This document shows positions 19,109-27,246 of a stretch of DNA of 64,000 nucleotides, piece by piece. The notes beneath the pieces are model-generated. The model saw nothing but the letters and a program-made list of their open reading frames with translations. It did not search any database and was not told where the DNA came from. This DNA is from Acidovorax carolinensis (GTDB lineage: Bacteria; Pseudomonadota; Gammaproteobacteria; Burkholderiales; Burkholderiaceae_C): NCBI RefSeq assembly GCF_002157145.1, contig NZ_CP021361.1, forward strand, positions 1,364,001 through 1,428,000, read 5' to 3'. Positions within the stretch are counted from its first letter, which is position 1, and each line of letters opens with the position of its first letter. The position numbers and the translations under genes are program-made.

Positions 19109-19429
19109 ATGTTCAAAATCACTGGCCTCGACGAGGCAATGAAAAAGCTCAACGACTTGCAGAGGAAGGCCGAGGCGATAAACAAACAGTCAGTACCCGT
19201 CGGTGAAGTCCTCACGCCTGCTTTCCTGCTGCGTCATACACCGTTTGGTTCCGCTGACGAGATGTACCAGGCAAGCGGTTTCAAGATCGAAACCCCAGAA
19301 GATTTTGCAGCCATCCCCGACGAAGAGTGGGACGCGTTCATTCGTTCCATATCCAGCTTTACGGACTGGAAGTCCATGCTGAACGAAGCCGGAAAAGAGT
19401 GGGCAGCTCAAAAGCTAGGCCTGAAATGA
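19109..19429 (+). CDS. Small hypothetical protein in the BREX operon
   Basis: 106 aa. Pattern MFKITGLDEAMKKLNDLQRK followed by PSF-like TPAFLLRHTPFGSADEMYQA and IPDEEWDAFIRSISSFTDWK. I recognise this as a conserved family of uncharacterised small proteins in defence and mobile regions, with no assigned function. It starts 50 bp after brxC and its stop overlaps the start of the 314-aa gene (ATGA at 19426-19429), so the two are translationally coupled and probably work together. Confidence 0.72.
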   Translation: MFKITGLDEAMKKLNDLQRKAEAINKQSVPVGEVLTPAFLLRHTPFGSADEMYQASGFKIETPEDFAAIPDEEWDAFIRSISSFTDWKSMLNEAGKEWAAQKLGLK

Positions 19430-20370
19430 CGCAAACCGAATTGGCCGCGAGCTCGGCTCTCACCGTCGCTTTTCAAGATATGGAAGACGCAAAGGCCGAC
19501 TTCCAACAAGCAGAGTTCAAAGAGGCGGCGCACGTACTGAATCGGCTGGTGGCGGTTTTCGACCGCGAGCCATTGGCAAGCTTTTTGTCTGAGGCTCTCC
19601 CAACAGTCGATTTCGACGATTGGTTGCAGCGTGCTGAAGCCACAGCAGGTTCGCATGTTGGCTCAGCGCATCTGAACTGGCCCCACGACCGCGCAGAGCG
19701 GGTGTCGATGCAGATAGCACTCTGCCGATACATTGCAGCCAAGAAAGTCGATTTTCTGAATTTTGTGCACAGCCACTTCCATGTTGGAAGTTCTCTGTCA
19801 GCACACGTATTCGTTTTCCACGCCAAGATTCTGGAGCCGCTTCTCAGAGACATACGCAGGCTCAGTGAGCTTCGCCAAGTTCCATCCATCTTGACCCAGG
19901 CCATTGGTCGCATCCCCCAGAGCGGTGACGTCACCCTTGATAACTTGTTGCAACTGGCATGCGAACGCTTCCGAGATCCCGCACCATCCGCGCGTAACGA
20001 TGCCATCGAAAAGCTGTGGGACGGGTGGGAACGCCTAAAAACCCTTGCGGGCGGCAACAAGGGAGAGTCCGCCCAAGCCATGCTGGATGCCGTCGCTTTG
20101 CCAGGCAGCAGGTTCAGAGAGCTTGTGGAAACAGAGGCCCGGGCGCTGACAAAAATCGGGAACGAGTTTCACATACGGCACTTCGAGACAGACAAAACCC
20201 CCCTGCAGCCTGCCGAGGTGGACTACCTGTTTCATCGCATGTTTGCGCTCATCAACCTGATCCTGAACGCCCGTGCGCGCGCTGCATCGGAGGAGTCCTT
20301 CAACATGCCTGCCGACTTCATGCAAACAGGCCGCGCCGATACGCCCCCTCAAGAGCGCGAGGCCTTCTGA
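19426..20370 (+). CDS. Hypothetical protein with AbiJ/HEPN-like C-terminus
   Basis: 314 aa, starting MTQTELAASSALTVAFQDME at the ATG overlapping the 106-aa gene. The C-terminal block NEFHIRHFETDKTPLQPAEVD then YLFHRMFALINLILN resembles the C-terminal region of some abortive-infection and HEPN-type proteins with an IRHxE-like motif. This is suggestive only. It is mainly helical with no membrane segment. Located between brxC and pglX, where accessory anti-phage genes are often inserted. Confidence 0.65.
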   Translation: MTQTELAASSALTVAFQDMEDAKADFQQAEFKEAAHVLNRLVAVFDREPLASFLSEALPTVDFDDWLQRAEATAGSHVGSAHLNWPHDRAERVSMQIALCRYIAAKKVDFLNFVHSHFHVGSSLSAHVFVFHAKILEPLLRDIRRLSELRQVPSILTQAIGRIPQSGDVTLDNLLQLACERFRDPAPSARNDAIEKLWDGWERLKTLAGGNKGESAQAMLDAVALPGSRFRELVETEARALTKIGNEFHIRHFETDKTPLQPAEVDYLFHRMFALINLILNARARAASEESFNMPADFMQTGRADTPPQEREAF

Positions 20371-20372
20371 AC

Positions 20373-20466
20373 CCCGCCCACGCGCGTGCCGAAGGCTGGG
20401 TGCTGGTGACCAACAACGCGCGCGAGTTTTGCCGTGTGGAAGGGCTGGCGGTAGAAAACTGGGTTA
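20373..20466 (+). pseudogene. vapC: Remnant of a VapC-type PIN toxin (C-terminal end)
   Basis: The frame reads AHARAEGWVLVTNNAREFCR and then VEGLAVENWV, which is the C-terminal PIN-domain signature of VapC ribonucleases (LVTNNxREFxRVxGLxxENW). The rest of the toxin and its antitoxin are missing. It abuts the 314-aa gene and runs directly into an AAGCGCT repeat copy. A scar of an older toxin-antitoxin locus. Confidence 0.75.
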
Positions 20467-20480
20467 CCCCAAAGCAAAAA

Positions 20481-20543
20481 CACTATCAAACCAATAGCTG
20501 CTTGCGCTTGCTGAATAAGCGCTAGAGCCACTTTTGACCATAA
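20481..20543 (+). repeat. Comamonadaceae-type AAGCGCT interspersed repeat
   Basis: Contains AATAGCTGCTTGCGCTTG and AATAAGCGCTAGAGCCACTT, forming an imperfect palindrome around the GCGCTT/AAGCGC arms. A near-identical copy is at 21458-21510. The last third, AGAGCCACTTTTGACC, is identical in both. Confidence 0.75.
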
Positions 20544-20621
20544 CTTCAGGTTGCCCCTTTTTACGGCGCCCCCGCAATATGGCAACAGGCCGTTGCCAAA
20601 TCTCTGGCACCCCATGGCAAT

Positions 20622-20652
20622 TTAACGTATAAAGAAGAACAACTAACGTTAA
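20622..20652. promoter_or_regulatory. Inverted repeat upstream of the toxin-antitoxin genes
   Basis: TTAACGT (20622-20628) and ACGTTAA (20646-20652) form perfect inverted arms with a 17-bp spacer, 18 bp upstream of the antitoxin ATG. Toxin-antitoxin operons usually repress themselves through such palindromes. Confidence 0.5.
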
Positions 20653-20670
20653 TAAAGCGCACGCCACGCC

Positions 20671-21120
20671 ATGCAAACCCTCACTCAAACCCAATTTCAA
20701 GCAGCCTTTGCCCATGGCGCTGTGCAATCGGTGGCGCTGGAGCCCGTGGGCTCGCAGTTTGCCGTGAAGGTGACCACCCTCACCGGCGAGGCTTCACTGG
20801 TGCAGGCGCGGGGCACGCAGGCACGGCTGTTTGGCACCACCGACGCTGCCTTGAAGCTGCTGCACAAGCTGGGTGTGCGCCGCATCGTGCTCGAAGGTTT
20901 GGAAAATTGGCAGCCGGATCAGGCACCCGAGCACAAACGCAGCCGCCCCGACCGCGCCCAGGCACTCACCCACGCCGCCGAATACGACCGCTGGGTGCGG
21001 GCCAAGGTGCAGGCCAGCCGCGGCAGCACGCAGCACGCTATTCCGCCCGACGAATGGCAAAGCATCCGCGCTGAAAAACTAGCCCAACAAAAAGCATTGC
21101 AGGCCCGGCAGCCGCAATGA
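20671..21120 (+). CDS. Putative antitoxin of a RelE/ParE-type module
   Basis: 149 aa. It lies directly upstream of, and overlaps (ATGA at 21117-21120), a RelE/ParE-like toxin gene, which is the typical antitoxin-first order. The N-terminal half (VKVTTLTGEASLVQARGTQA and ALKLLHKLGVRRIVLEGLEN) matches no DNA-binding family I can name; the C-terminal half is charged and helical. The assignment rests on context. It would neutralise the toxin and may repress the operon through the palindrome at 20622-20652. Confidence 0.65.
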   Translation: MQTLTQTQFQAAFAHGAVQSVALEPVGSQFAVKVTTLTGEASLVQARGTQARLFGTTDAALKLLHKLGVRRIVLEGLENWQPDQAPEHKRSRPDRAQALTHAAEYDRWVRAKVQASRGSTQHAIPPDEWQSIRAEKLAQQKALQARQPQ

Positions 21121-21428
21121 CGTGCGCCGCCTACCGCGTGGACCGTCGGCCTGAATACCGCCAAGACCTCAACGCCATTGAAGCCTGGATTGCACAAGAC
21201 AACGCCAGCGCAGCCATCGACATGTGGCTGTGGATCGACGGGCAGGTGGACCACCTGGCCGACCCCAACTTTCCCCGCCGTACCAGCACGCGGGTCAACG
21301 GGGCGCATGAACTCGTCGCGCACGAAAACTACATCGTCTACTTCGACCAGAACGAAGACCAGTGCGTCGTCACAGTGCATGCCGTCGTGCATGTGGCCCG
21401 CATCACCCCGCCTCCATTCCATCGGTGA
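21117..21428 (+). CDS. RelE/ParE-family toxin
   Basis: 103 aa. The sequence YRVDRRPEYRQDLNAIEAWI, then DHLADPNFPRRTSTRVNGAH and ELVAHENYIVYFDQNEDQC, matches the RelE/ParE fold, including the late VTVHAVVHVAR strand. Members either cleave ribosome-bound mRNA or inhibit gyrase; which one cannot be told here. Overlaps the antitoxin gene. Its presence inside the BREX operon may stabilise the island or guard the defence locus. Confidence 0.8.
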   Translation: MTCAAYRVDRRPEYRQDLNAIEAWIAQDNASAAIDMWLWIDGQVDHLADPNFPRRTSTRVNGAHELVAHENYIVYFDQNEDQCVVTVHAVVHVARITPPPFHR

Positions 21429-21457
21429 TGCACATCCCTGCCTCGAAAATATTAAAA

Positions 21458-21510
21458 AACAATAGCTGCCAGCGCTTGATAGATAAGCGCTAGAGCCACT
21501 TTTGACCGTA
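21458..21510 (+). repeat. Comamonadaceae-type AAGCGCT interspersed repeat
   Basis: Contains AATAGCTGCCAGCGCTTGAT and AGATAAGCGCTAGAGCCACT. Second copy of the element at 20481-20543; the two flank the toxin-antitoxin pair as direct repeats and end a few bases before pglX. Confidence 0.75.
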
Positions 21511-21515
21511 AAAAC

Positions 21516-24500
21516 ATGAACAAGTCCAACCTCAAGTCCTACGCCCCCCAGGCCCGCAAAGACTTCATCGCCGCCGTCACCGCCCGCGCCAACCTGCTGG
21601 GCCTGTCGGATAAGGCTGGCACGCTGGAAGTAGCCCCCGCCCAAACTCAGGGTGACGTCACCGTCATCGCCGGTCAAGCCTGGACCGCCAAGGTCAGCGG
21701 CCAGCGCGACAAGCTCATCGAGCGCATCCGCAAAGACGGCTTTGCCCACACCATGGAAGCCGTGGCCTACACCTGGTTCAACCGCTTTGCCGCGCTGCGC
21801 TACATGGAGCTGCACGACTACCTGGGCCACGGCCACCGGGCGCTGTCCAGCACCTCGGGTGGGCTGCCAGACATCCTCACCCACGCCACAGATCTGACCA
21901 GCGAACTCCCAGGCCTGAACGCCGCCAAGGTCACCGAACTCAAACTCGCAGGCAACCGCGATGGCGAGTTGTACCGCATGCTGCTGGTGGCCCAGTGCAA
22001 CGCCTTGTCCCGCGCCATGCCCTTTTTGTTTGAGCGCATTGACGACGACTCCGAGCTGCTGCTGCCCGACAACCTATTGCGCAGCGACTCCGTCATTGCC
22101 AAGCTGGTGGCAGAGATCCCCGAAGAAGACTGGGAAGACGAGGTCGAAATCATCGGCTGGCTGTACCAGTTCTATATCAGTGAGAAGAAGGACCAGGTCA
22201 TTGGCAAGGTGGTCAAAAGCGAGGACATCCCCGCCGCCACCCAGCTCTTCACGCCCAACTGGATCGTGCAATACCTGGTGCAAAACAGCGTGGGCCGCCT
22301 GTGGCTCATGGCCAACCCGCAAAGCACCTTGGCGAAGGAGTGGCCGTACTACATCACCCCCGCCGAGCAAACGCCCGAGGTGCAAGCCCAGCTCGATGCC
22401 CTTATTCAGACCCGCGTGCGGGAAGATGGCGACACCCTCAACCCCGAGTCCATCACCGTGCTGGACCCGGCTTGCGGCAGCGGCCACATTCTGGTGGTGG
22501 CCTATGACGTGCTCAAGGCCATTTACCTGGAGCGCGGCTACAGAGTCAGAGACATACCGCGCCTGATACTGGAAAAGAACCTGTTTGGCCTGGACATTGA
22601 CGACCGCGCTGCCCAAATGGCCGGCTTTGCACTGCTGATGAAAGCCCGCGCGGACGACCGCCGCCTGTTCAGCGACGAAAGCAACCCGCCCCGCCTCAAC
22701 GTGCTCAGCCTGCAGGAAAGCACGGGGCTGGACGCCGACGCCCTGTGCGCCGCGCTGACCCCCGTAGGTCGGGTTAGCCCGCAGGGCGTAACCCGACACC
22801 CCGAGGCCGCATGGGCCAACCCCGACCTGTTCCCCGCCACCCAGCCGCAAATGACCCTGGGCGAACCGGATTCACTCCCTCTCCCCCTGGGAGAGGGCGG
22901 GGGTGAGGGCTGCCTCCGCGCCACCATCGCCGAACTGATCGCCACCTTTGCCCACGCCAAAACCTTTGGTTCTTTGATACAAATCGGCCTCAAGCGCTTA
23001 CCCAGCTTGCGCGAGCAGCTATCAATTTTGAAGAACGCCGAAGCCTCGGGCGACCTCTACGCCCAAGCCGCCGCCAAAGACCTGCTGCCGCTGGTGCGCC
23101 AGGCGCTGGTGTTGGGGATGCAGTTTGATGCGGTGGTGGCCAATCCGCCGTATATGGGCGGTAAGGGCATGACCCCGGCGCTGAAGGACTACGCCCGAGC
23201 CACCTTCCCCGACAGCAAAGCCGACTTGTTCGCCATGTTCATGGAGCGCGGCTTTGGCTGGTGCAAGCCCAGCGGCTTCAACAGCATGGTGACGATGCAG
23301 AGTTGGATGTTTTTGTCGTCGTATGAGGCCATGCGGGAGAAGTTGCTGACCCAGCGCACGATTCAGACCATGGCGCACTTGGGCGCGCGGGCGTTTGGCG
23401 AGATTTCGGGCGAAGTGGTGCAAACCACGGCCTTTGTGCTGCAAGGCCAGCATTTCTCGGGATTCAAGCCGGTGTTTTTCCGCTTGGTGGACGGGCAGGA
23501 GGCGGAGAAAGAAGCCGCATTGCGGAGCAATCAAAACCGCTTCGATGCCACGGTGCAGGATGATTTCAAGAAAATTCCGGGGAGTCCGGTGGCGTATTGG
23601 GTAAGTAAAAACACCATTGACGCATTCAGTAATCGGAAAATATCTGATATAGCTGAAACCAGACTCGGAATGGCTACGGCTGACAACAATAAATTTCTTA
23701 GACTTTGGCACGAGGTCAACATCGATAAGCTTGGCTTGAAAGTTTTATCCAGAGAAATTGCGGCTAAAACTAAGAAGAAATGGTTCCAATATCAGAAAGG
23801 GGGTGACTTCCGGAAATGGTATGGAAATTTAGAATATGTTGTTAATTGGGAGTCTGACGGTTACGAAATTCAGAATTTTTCTGATGAGGCAACAGGTCGA
23901 ATAAGATCGCATAACTACAATCTGGATTACATTTTTAAGGAGGGAGTTACTTGGAATGCTCTCTCATCTTCAAATACTTCAGCAAGAATTTCGATAGGAT
24001 CACTTTTTGATAATGCGGGCTCATCAATGTTTGCAGTCAAAACAGAAGATAGTTTAGCCTTGCTTTCTCTCATGAATAGCTATGTTGTTAGTAATTTGGT
24101 AAAAATCATATCCCCTACACTTAACTATCAGCCAGGCGATATATCAAAAATTCCTGTGGCTTACTCTGCCATTCAGGGGATTGAGCTTGCAATTAATGCA
24201 AAAAATGCAATTGAAATTGCAAAAACCGATTGGGACTCATTTGAGACATCGTTCGATTTTTTGGGTGTTGATTTAGTTGCAAAATTCAAAGATGAGTCAC
24301 TGCTCGTCAATACTTGGAATAAATATTCGGTTGGCGTTGCAGATGCTCATGCAGCACTAAAAAACATCGAATTTGAAAACAACCGATTGCTGATTGATGC
24401 CTACGGCCTCCAAGACGAACTTTCTCCCGAAGTCCCCGAAGACCAAATCACCCTGACTCACGCCGACCGTGAAAAAGACTGCCAGCGCCTGATCTCCTAC

Positions 24501-25223
24501 GCCATCGGCTGCATGATGGGCCGCTACAGCCTCGACGAACCCGGCCTGATCTATGCCCACGCGGGCAACGTCGGCTTCGAGCCTGGCCGCTATGCCACCT
24601 TCCCCGCAGATGCCGACGGAATCGTCCCCATTACCGACGAACTCTGGTTTTCCGACGATGCACCAAGCCGCATCCGCGAATTCCTGCGCGCCGTCTGGGG
24701 GCCAGACACCCTGGAAGAAAACATGGCCTGGTTGGCTGAGAGCCTGGGTACCAAAGCTTCTGAGACTCCAGACGAGACCATCCGCCGCTACATCGCCGAC
24801 AAGTTCTTCAAAGACCACCTGCAAACCTACAAAAAGCGCCCCATCTACTGGCTCTTCAGCAGCGGCAAACAAGGCGCCTTCCAAGCTCTGGTCTATCTGC
24901 ACCGCTACCACGAGGGCACACTCGCCCGCCTGCGCGCCGAATACGTCGTGCCCCTCACCGGCAAAATCCAGAACCGCATCGAGATGCTGCAAAAAGACGC
25001 TTCAGCCGCCAACAGTACCGCCGCCCGCAACAAGTTAGCCAAAGAAGTGGAAAAGCTCAAGAAGAAGCACGTAGAGCTTCTGGCCTACGACGAACAACTC
25101 CGCCACTACGCCGACATGCGCATCACCCTGGATCTGGATGATGGGGTGAAGGTGAACTATGGGAAGTTTGGGGATTTGCTGGAGGGGGTGAAACTGGTCA
25201 CGGGTGGGGCGGGGGATGACTAA
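21516..25223 (+). CDS. pglX: BREX adenine-specific DNA methyltransferase PglX
   Basis: N6-adenine methyltransferase that marks host DNA and is needed for BREX exclusion. 1235 aa. SAM motif DPACGSG is at residues 317-323 and the catalytic NPPY at about 543-546. Residues about 418-465, between these motifs, are encoded by two palindromic interspersed repeats that keep the frame, giving odd peptides such as SLPLPLGEGGGEG. Residues about 696-946 (23600-24350) have AT-rich codon use, unlike the GC-rich flanks, and coincide with the expected target-recognition region. The C-terminus contains a coiled Lys/Glu segment (KLAKEVEKLKKKHVELL). The frame is intact, so it is probably functional. Confidence 0.95.
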   Translation: MNKSNLKSYAPQARKDFIAAVTARANLLGLSDKAGTLEVAPAQTQGDVTVIAGQAWTAKVSGQRDKLIERIRKDGFAHTMEAVAYTWFNRFAALRYMELHDYLGHGHRALSSTSGGLPDILTHATDLTSELPGLNAAKVTELKLAGNRDGELYRMLLVAQCNALSRAMPFLFERIDDDSELLLPDNLLRSDSVIAKLVAEIPEEDWEDEVEIIGWLYQFYISEKKDQVIGKVVKSEDIPAATQLFTPNWIVQYLVQNSVGRLWLMANPQSTLAKEWPYYITPAEQTPEVQAQLDALIQTRVREDGDTLNPESITVLDPACGSGHILVVAYDVLKAIYLERGYRVRDIPRLILEKNLFGLDIDDRAAQMAGFALLMKARADDRRLFSDESNPPRLNVLSLQESTGLDADALCAALTPVGRVSPQGVTRHPEAAWANPDLFPATQPQMTLGEPDSLPLPLGEGGGEGCLRATIAELIATFAHAKTFGSLIQIGLKRLPSLREQLSILKNAEASGDLYAQAAAKDLLPLVRQALVLGMQFDAVVANPPYMGGKGMTPALKDYARATFPDSKADLFAMFMERGFGWCKPSGFNSMVTMQSWMFLSSYEAMREKLLTQRTIQTMAHLGARAFGEISGEVVQTTAFVLQGQHFSGFKPVFFRLVDGQEAEKEAALRSNQNRFDATVQDDFKKIPGSPVAYWVSKNTIDAFSNRKISDIAETRLGMATADNNKFLRLWHEVNIDKLGLKVLSREIAAKTKKKWFQYQKGGDFRKWYGNLEYVVNWESDGYEIQNFSDEATGRIRSHNYNLDYIFKEGVTWNALSSSNTSARISIGSLFDNAGSSMFAVKTEDSLALLSLMNSYVVSNLVKIISPTLNYQPGDISKIPVAYSAIQGIELAINAKNAIEIAKTDWDSFETSFDFLGVDLVAKFKDESLLVNTWNKYSVGVADAHAALKNIEFENNRLLIDAYGLQDELSPEVPEDQITLTHADREKDCQRLISYAIGCMMGRYSLDEPGLIYAHAGNVGFEPGRYATFPADADGIVPITDELWFSDDAPSRIREFLRAVWGPDTLEENMAWLAESLGTKASETPDETIRRYIADKFFKDHLQTYKKRPIYWLFSSGKQGAFQALVYLHRYHEGTLARLRAEYVVPLTGKIQNRIEMLQKDASAANSTAARNKLAKEVEKLKKKHVELLAYDEQLRHYADMRITLDLDDGVKVNYGKFGDLLEGVKLVTGGAGDD
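22768..22797. repeat. Palindromic repeat inside pglX (GTCGGGTTA type)
   Basis: GTCGGGTTAGCCC (22768-22780) pairs with GGGCGTAACCCGAC across GCA with a single bulge. This matches a dispersed palindrome known from many proteobacterial intergenic regions, here in frame within a gene. Confidence 0.75.
22872..22910. repeat. Palindromic repeat inside pglX (CCCTCTCCC type)
   Basis: CCCTCTCCC (22877-22885) pairs with GGGAGAGGG (22889-22897) over a 3-base loop; outer arms TCAC/GTGA extend it. This is a widespread REP-like sequence normally found between genes. Confidence 0.78.
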
Positions 25224-25249
25224 GATCGACGGTTACAGGAGCACACCAC

Positions 25250-26401
25250 ATGCTTGACTCTTTATTGATCAAAAATTTTCGTTCGCTGGAGCACTTGGAG
25301 GTGCCCGCGCTGGGGCGCGTCAACTTGATGGTGGGCAAGAACAACTCGGGCAAGAGCACGGTGCTGGAGGCGCTGCGCCTGTATGCGGGCAACGCACAGC
25401 GGCCATTGCTTGAAGCCATTGCGCAAGAGCACGACGAACGCTATCGAGTGCGAGAGTCGGAGGCCTTGGATGCTGAATCATTGCTGCCTTTTCAGGACTT
25501 CTTCCCGGGGCGGTCCTTTCCTATGGACGACACGGCCATCGAAATTGGCAGTGGCACGTCAGAGGATGATCGCTTGCAAATCTCTCATGCCATGATGGAA
25601 GAGAGCATCGGCGAGCCCGAGTTGCTTGAAGGCGAATTGATCAACAGGATTCGCCGTCGATACATCCAAAAGTTTGAAGCAGATTTGTTTCCTGGTGAAT
25701 TGCAGCAGGTCATCCTGGTGCGCAAGGGGGAGCGGTTATTTCCTCCCGTCAAGTTGCTGAACGGTGCACGTCGATCATCTGCGTACGACGCGACTTCAGT
25801 GCCTTGTAGTTTTATCCCCACCCAATTCATTTCAATGGATGAATTGGCGGACGAGTGGGACCGGATCGTTTTCACCGAGCAGGAAGCAGTTGTCAAAAAG
25901 GCGCTTCTAGTCATCGAGCCCGACTTTGACAACCTCACTTTTGTGCGTGCTGATGGCTACTCGCCATCCGGCGTGAGGACAAGGCCTTCTCGTACTGCCA
26001 TGGTGAAGCTGAAAGGGGTTGATCGACCTGTTCCGCTCAACAGCATGGGGGACGGCATGCTGCGTGTGCTGCAACTGGCATTGAAGCTCTTCGCTGCCAA
26101 GGGTGGTTTCTTGCTGATCGACGAGTTTGAAAACGGTTTGCACTACTCGGTGCAAGAGAAGGTGTGGGGTCTGTTGTTTGAAGTGGCAGAGCGGCACAAC
26201 ATTCAAATCTTCGCCACCACGCACAGTTGGGATTGCATTGAGAGCTTCACCAAAGTGGCCGTTGCGCGCACAGAGACCGATGGTGTGCTGTTCCGTTTGG
26301 GCCGCAGCGTGCGCACCAGTGATCAAGGCCGGGTGATTGCCACGGTGTTTGATGAGGCTGCATTGCAGAACATTACTCAGCAGGATGTGGAAGTGCGATG
26401 A
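25250..26401 (+). CDS. AAA/ABC-type ATPase (OLD-like, AAA_15/21)
   Basis: 383 aa. Starts MLDSLLIKNFRSLEHLEVPA, the typical opening of SMC/OLD-like ATPases, then Walker A GKNNSGKST at residues 29-37. Later blocks NSMGDGMLRVLQLALKLFAA (signature-like) and GGFLLIDEFENGLHY (Walker B), then IFATTHSWDCIESF (H-loop). Its stop overlaps the next gene (ATGA at 26398-26401), which encodes a TOPRIM-like partner. This resembles OLD nucleases or PARIS split in two: an ATPase sensor with a separate nuclease. Probably an extra anti-phage module nested in BREX. Confidence 0.85.
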   Translation: MLDSLLIKNFRSLEHLEVPALGRVNLMVGKNNSGKSTVLEALRLYAGNAQRPLLEAIAQEHDERYRVRESEALDAESLLPFQDFFPGRSFPMDDTAIEIGSGTSEDDRLQISHAMMEESIGEPELLEGELINRIRRRYIQKFEADLFPGELQQVILVRKGERLFPPVKLLNGARRSSAYDATSVPCSFIPTQFISMDELADEWDRIVFTEQEAVVKKALLVIEPDFDNLTFVRADGYSPSGVRTRPSRTAMVKLKGVDRPVPLNSMGDGMLRVLQLALKLFAAKGGFLLIDEFENGLHYSVQEKVWGLLFEVAERHNIQIFATTHSWDCIESFTKVAVARTETDGVLFRLGRSVRTSDQGRVIATVFDEAALQNITQQDVEVR

Positions 26402-27069
26402 GCGCCAAAAATGTTCTTTTGGTTGAGGGCGAGTCCGATCGTGGTTTTTTTGAAGATCTGTGCAAACTTTGGGGAGTGTCTGTCCAACCGATTGCAGTTC
26501 GCACGCCTCGCGACGCCGGGCACGCAAAGGACACGAAGCAAGCCGCGTTTGATGTTCTGGAAAAAACGTATTTGCCCCAATTGGCGGATGGCCAGATTGA
26601 GCGGCTGGCTATCGCTGTTGATGCAGACCAACACGCTAACGGCGGAGGCTTTGCACGCACGCGGGACCATCTGACTCAGCGCCTCACTCTTGCGGGTTAT
26701 CACCTGCGGGCTGGCTCTGGAGCTGGGGGTTTTCTTTTTGGCCACAGCGATGGACTAAACGACCTTGGCGCTTGGTTGATGCCCAACAACGCCGACGATG
26801 GCATGCTGGAAGACTGGATTCAGTTGAACCTTCATCCTGGTGAAGCAGCGTTGATGCAGCACGCCAAGAGTTCGATTGATCAAATTCCGGGCGGCCCCAA
26901 GTTCAAACCGTTGCGGCGTTCAAAGGCCGAAGTGGCCACATGGCTGGCATGGCAGTCCGAACCTGACCATGGGCTGTGGCAAGCAGCCAAACCCGGCCTG
27001 CTGGATAACGCGGCGCCGCAGCTGCAAGCGTTGAAGACTTGGCTGATGAGAGTGTTTCCCGCAAATTGA
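26398..27069 (+). CDS. DUF3226/TOPRIM-like protein, partner of the ATPase
   Basis: 223 aa. The N-terminus KNVLLVEGESDRGFFEDLCK carries the TOPRIM glutamate, and RLAIAVDADQHANGG carries the DxD metal-binding pair, consistent with a TOPRIM-type nuclease or primase-like fold (DUF3226). Translationally coupled to the upstream ATPase. By analogy with OLD and PARIS systems the ATPase may sense an infection signal and release or activate this putative nuclease. The target is unknown. Confidence 0.78.
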   Translation: MSAKNVLLVEGESDRGFFEDLCKLWGVSVQPIAVRTPRDAGHAKDTKQAAFDVLEKTYLPQLADGQIERLAIAVDADQHANGGGFARTRDHLTQRLTLAGYHLRAGSGAGGFLFGHSDGLNDLGAWLMPNNADDGMLEDWIQLNLHPGEAALMQHAKSSIDQIPGGPKFKPLRRSKAEVATWLAWQSEPDHGLWQAAKPGLLDNAAPQLQALKTWLMRVFPAN

Positions 27070-27246
27070 TCTGTCAAGTTGCTGCTATTCCAATTGGTTA
27101 ACTGGCTGTTGACCAATTCGTGGGGTGAGCATGAGGTTGCCCAAATTAAAGCGGCAACGTCGTTTCTTTTCACCCTTCGGCAGCACTGCTCTGAAGACCT
27201 GCAGTAGCTCAATTTACCTTGCGTCCATCATTTAAAGGGGCTTTGA

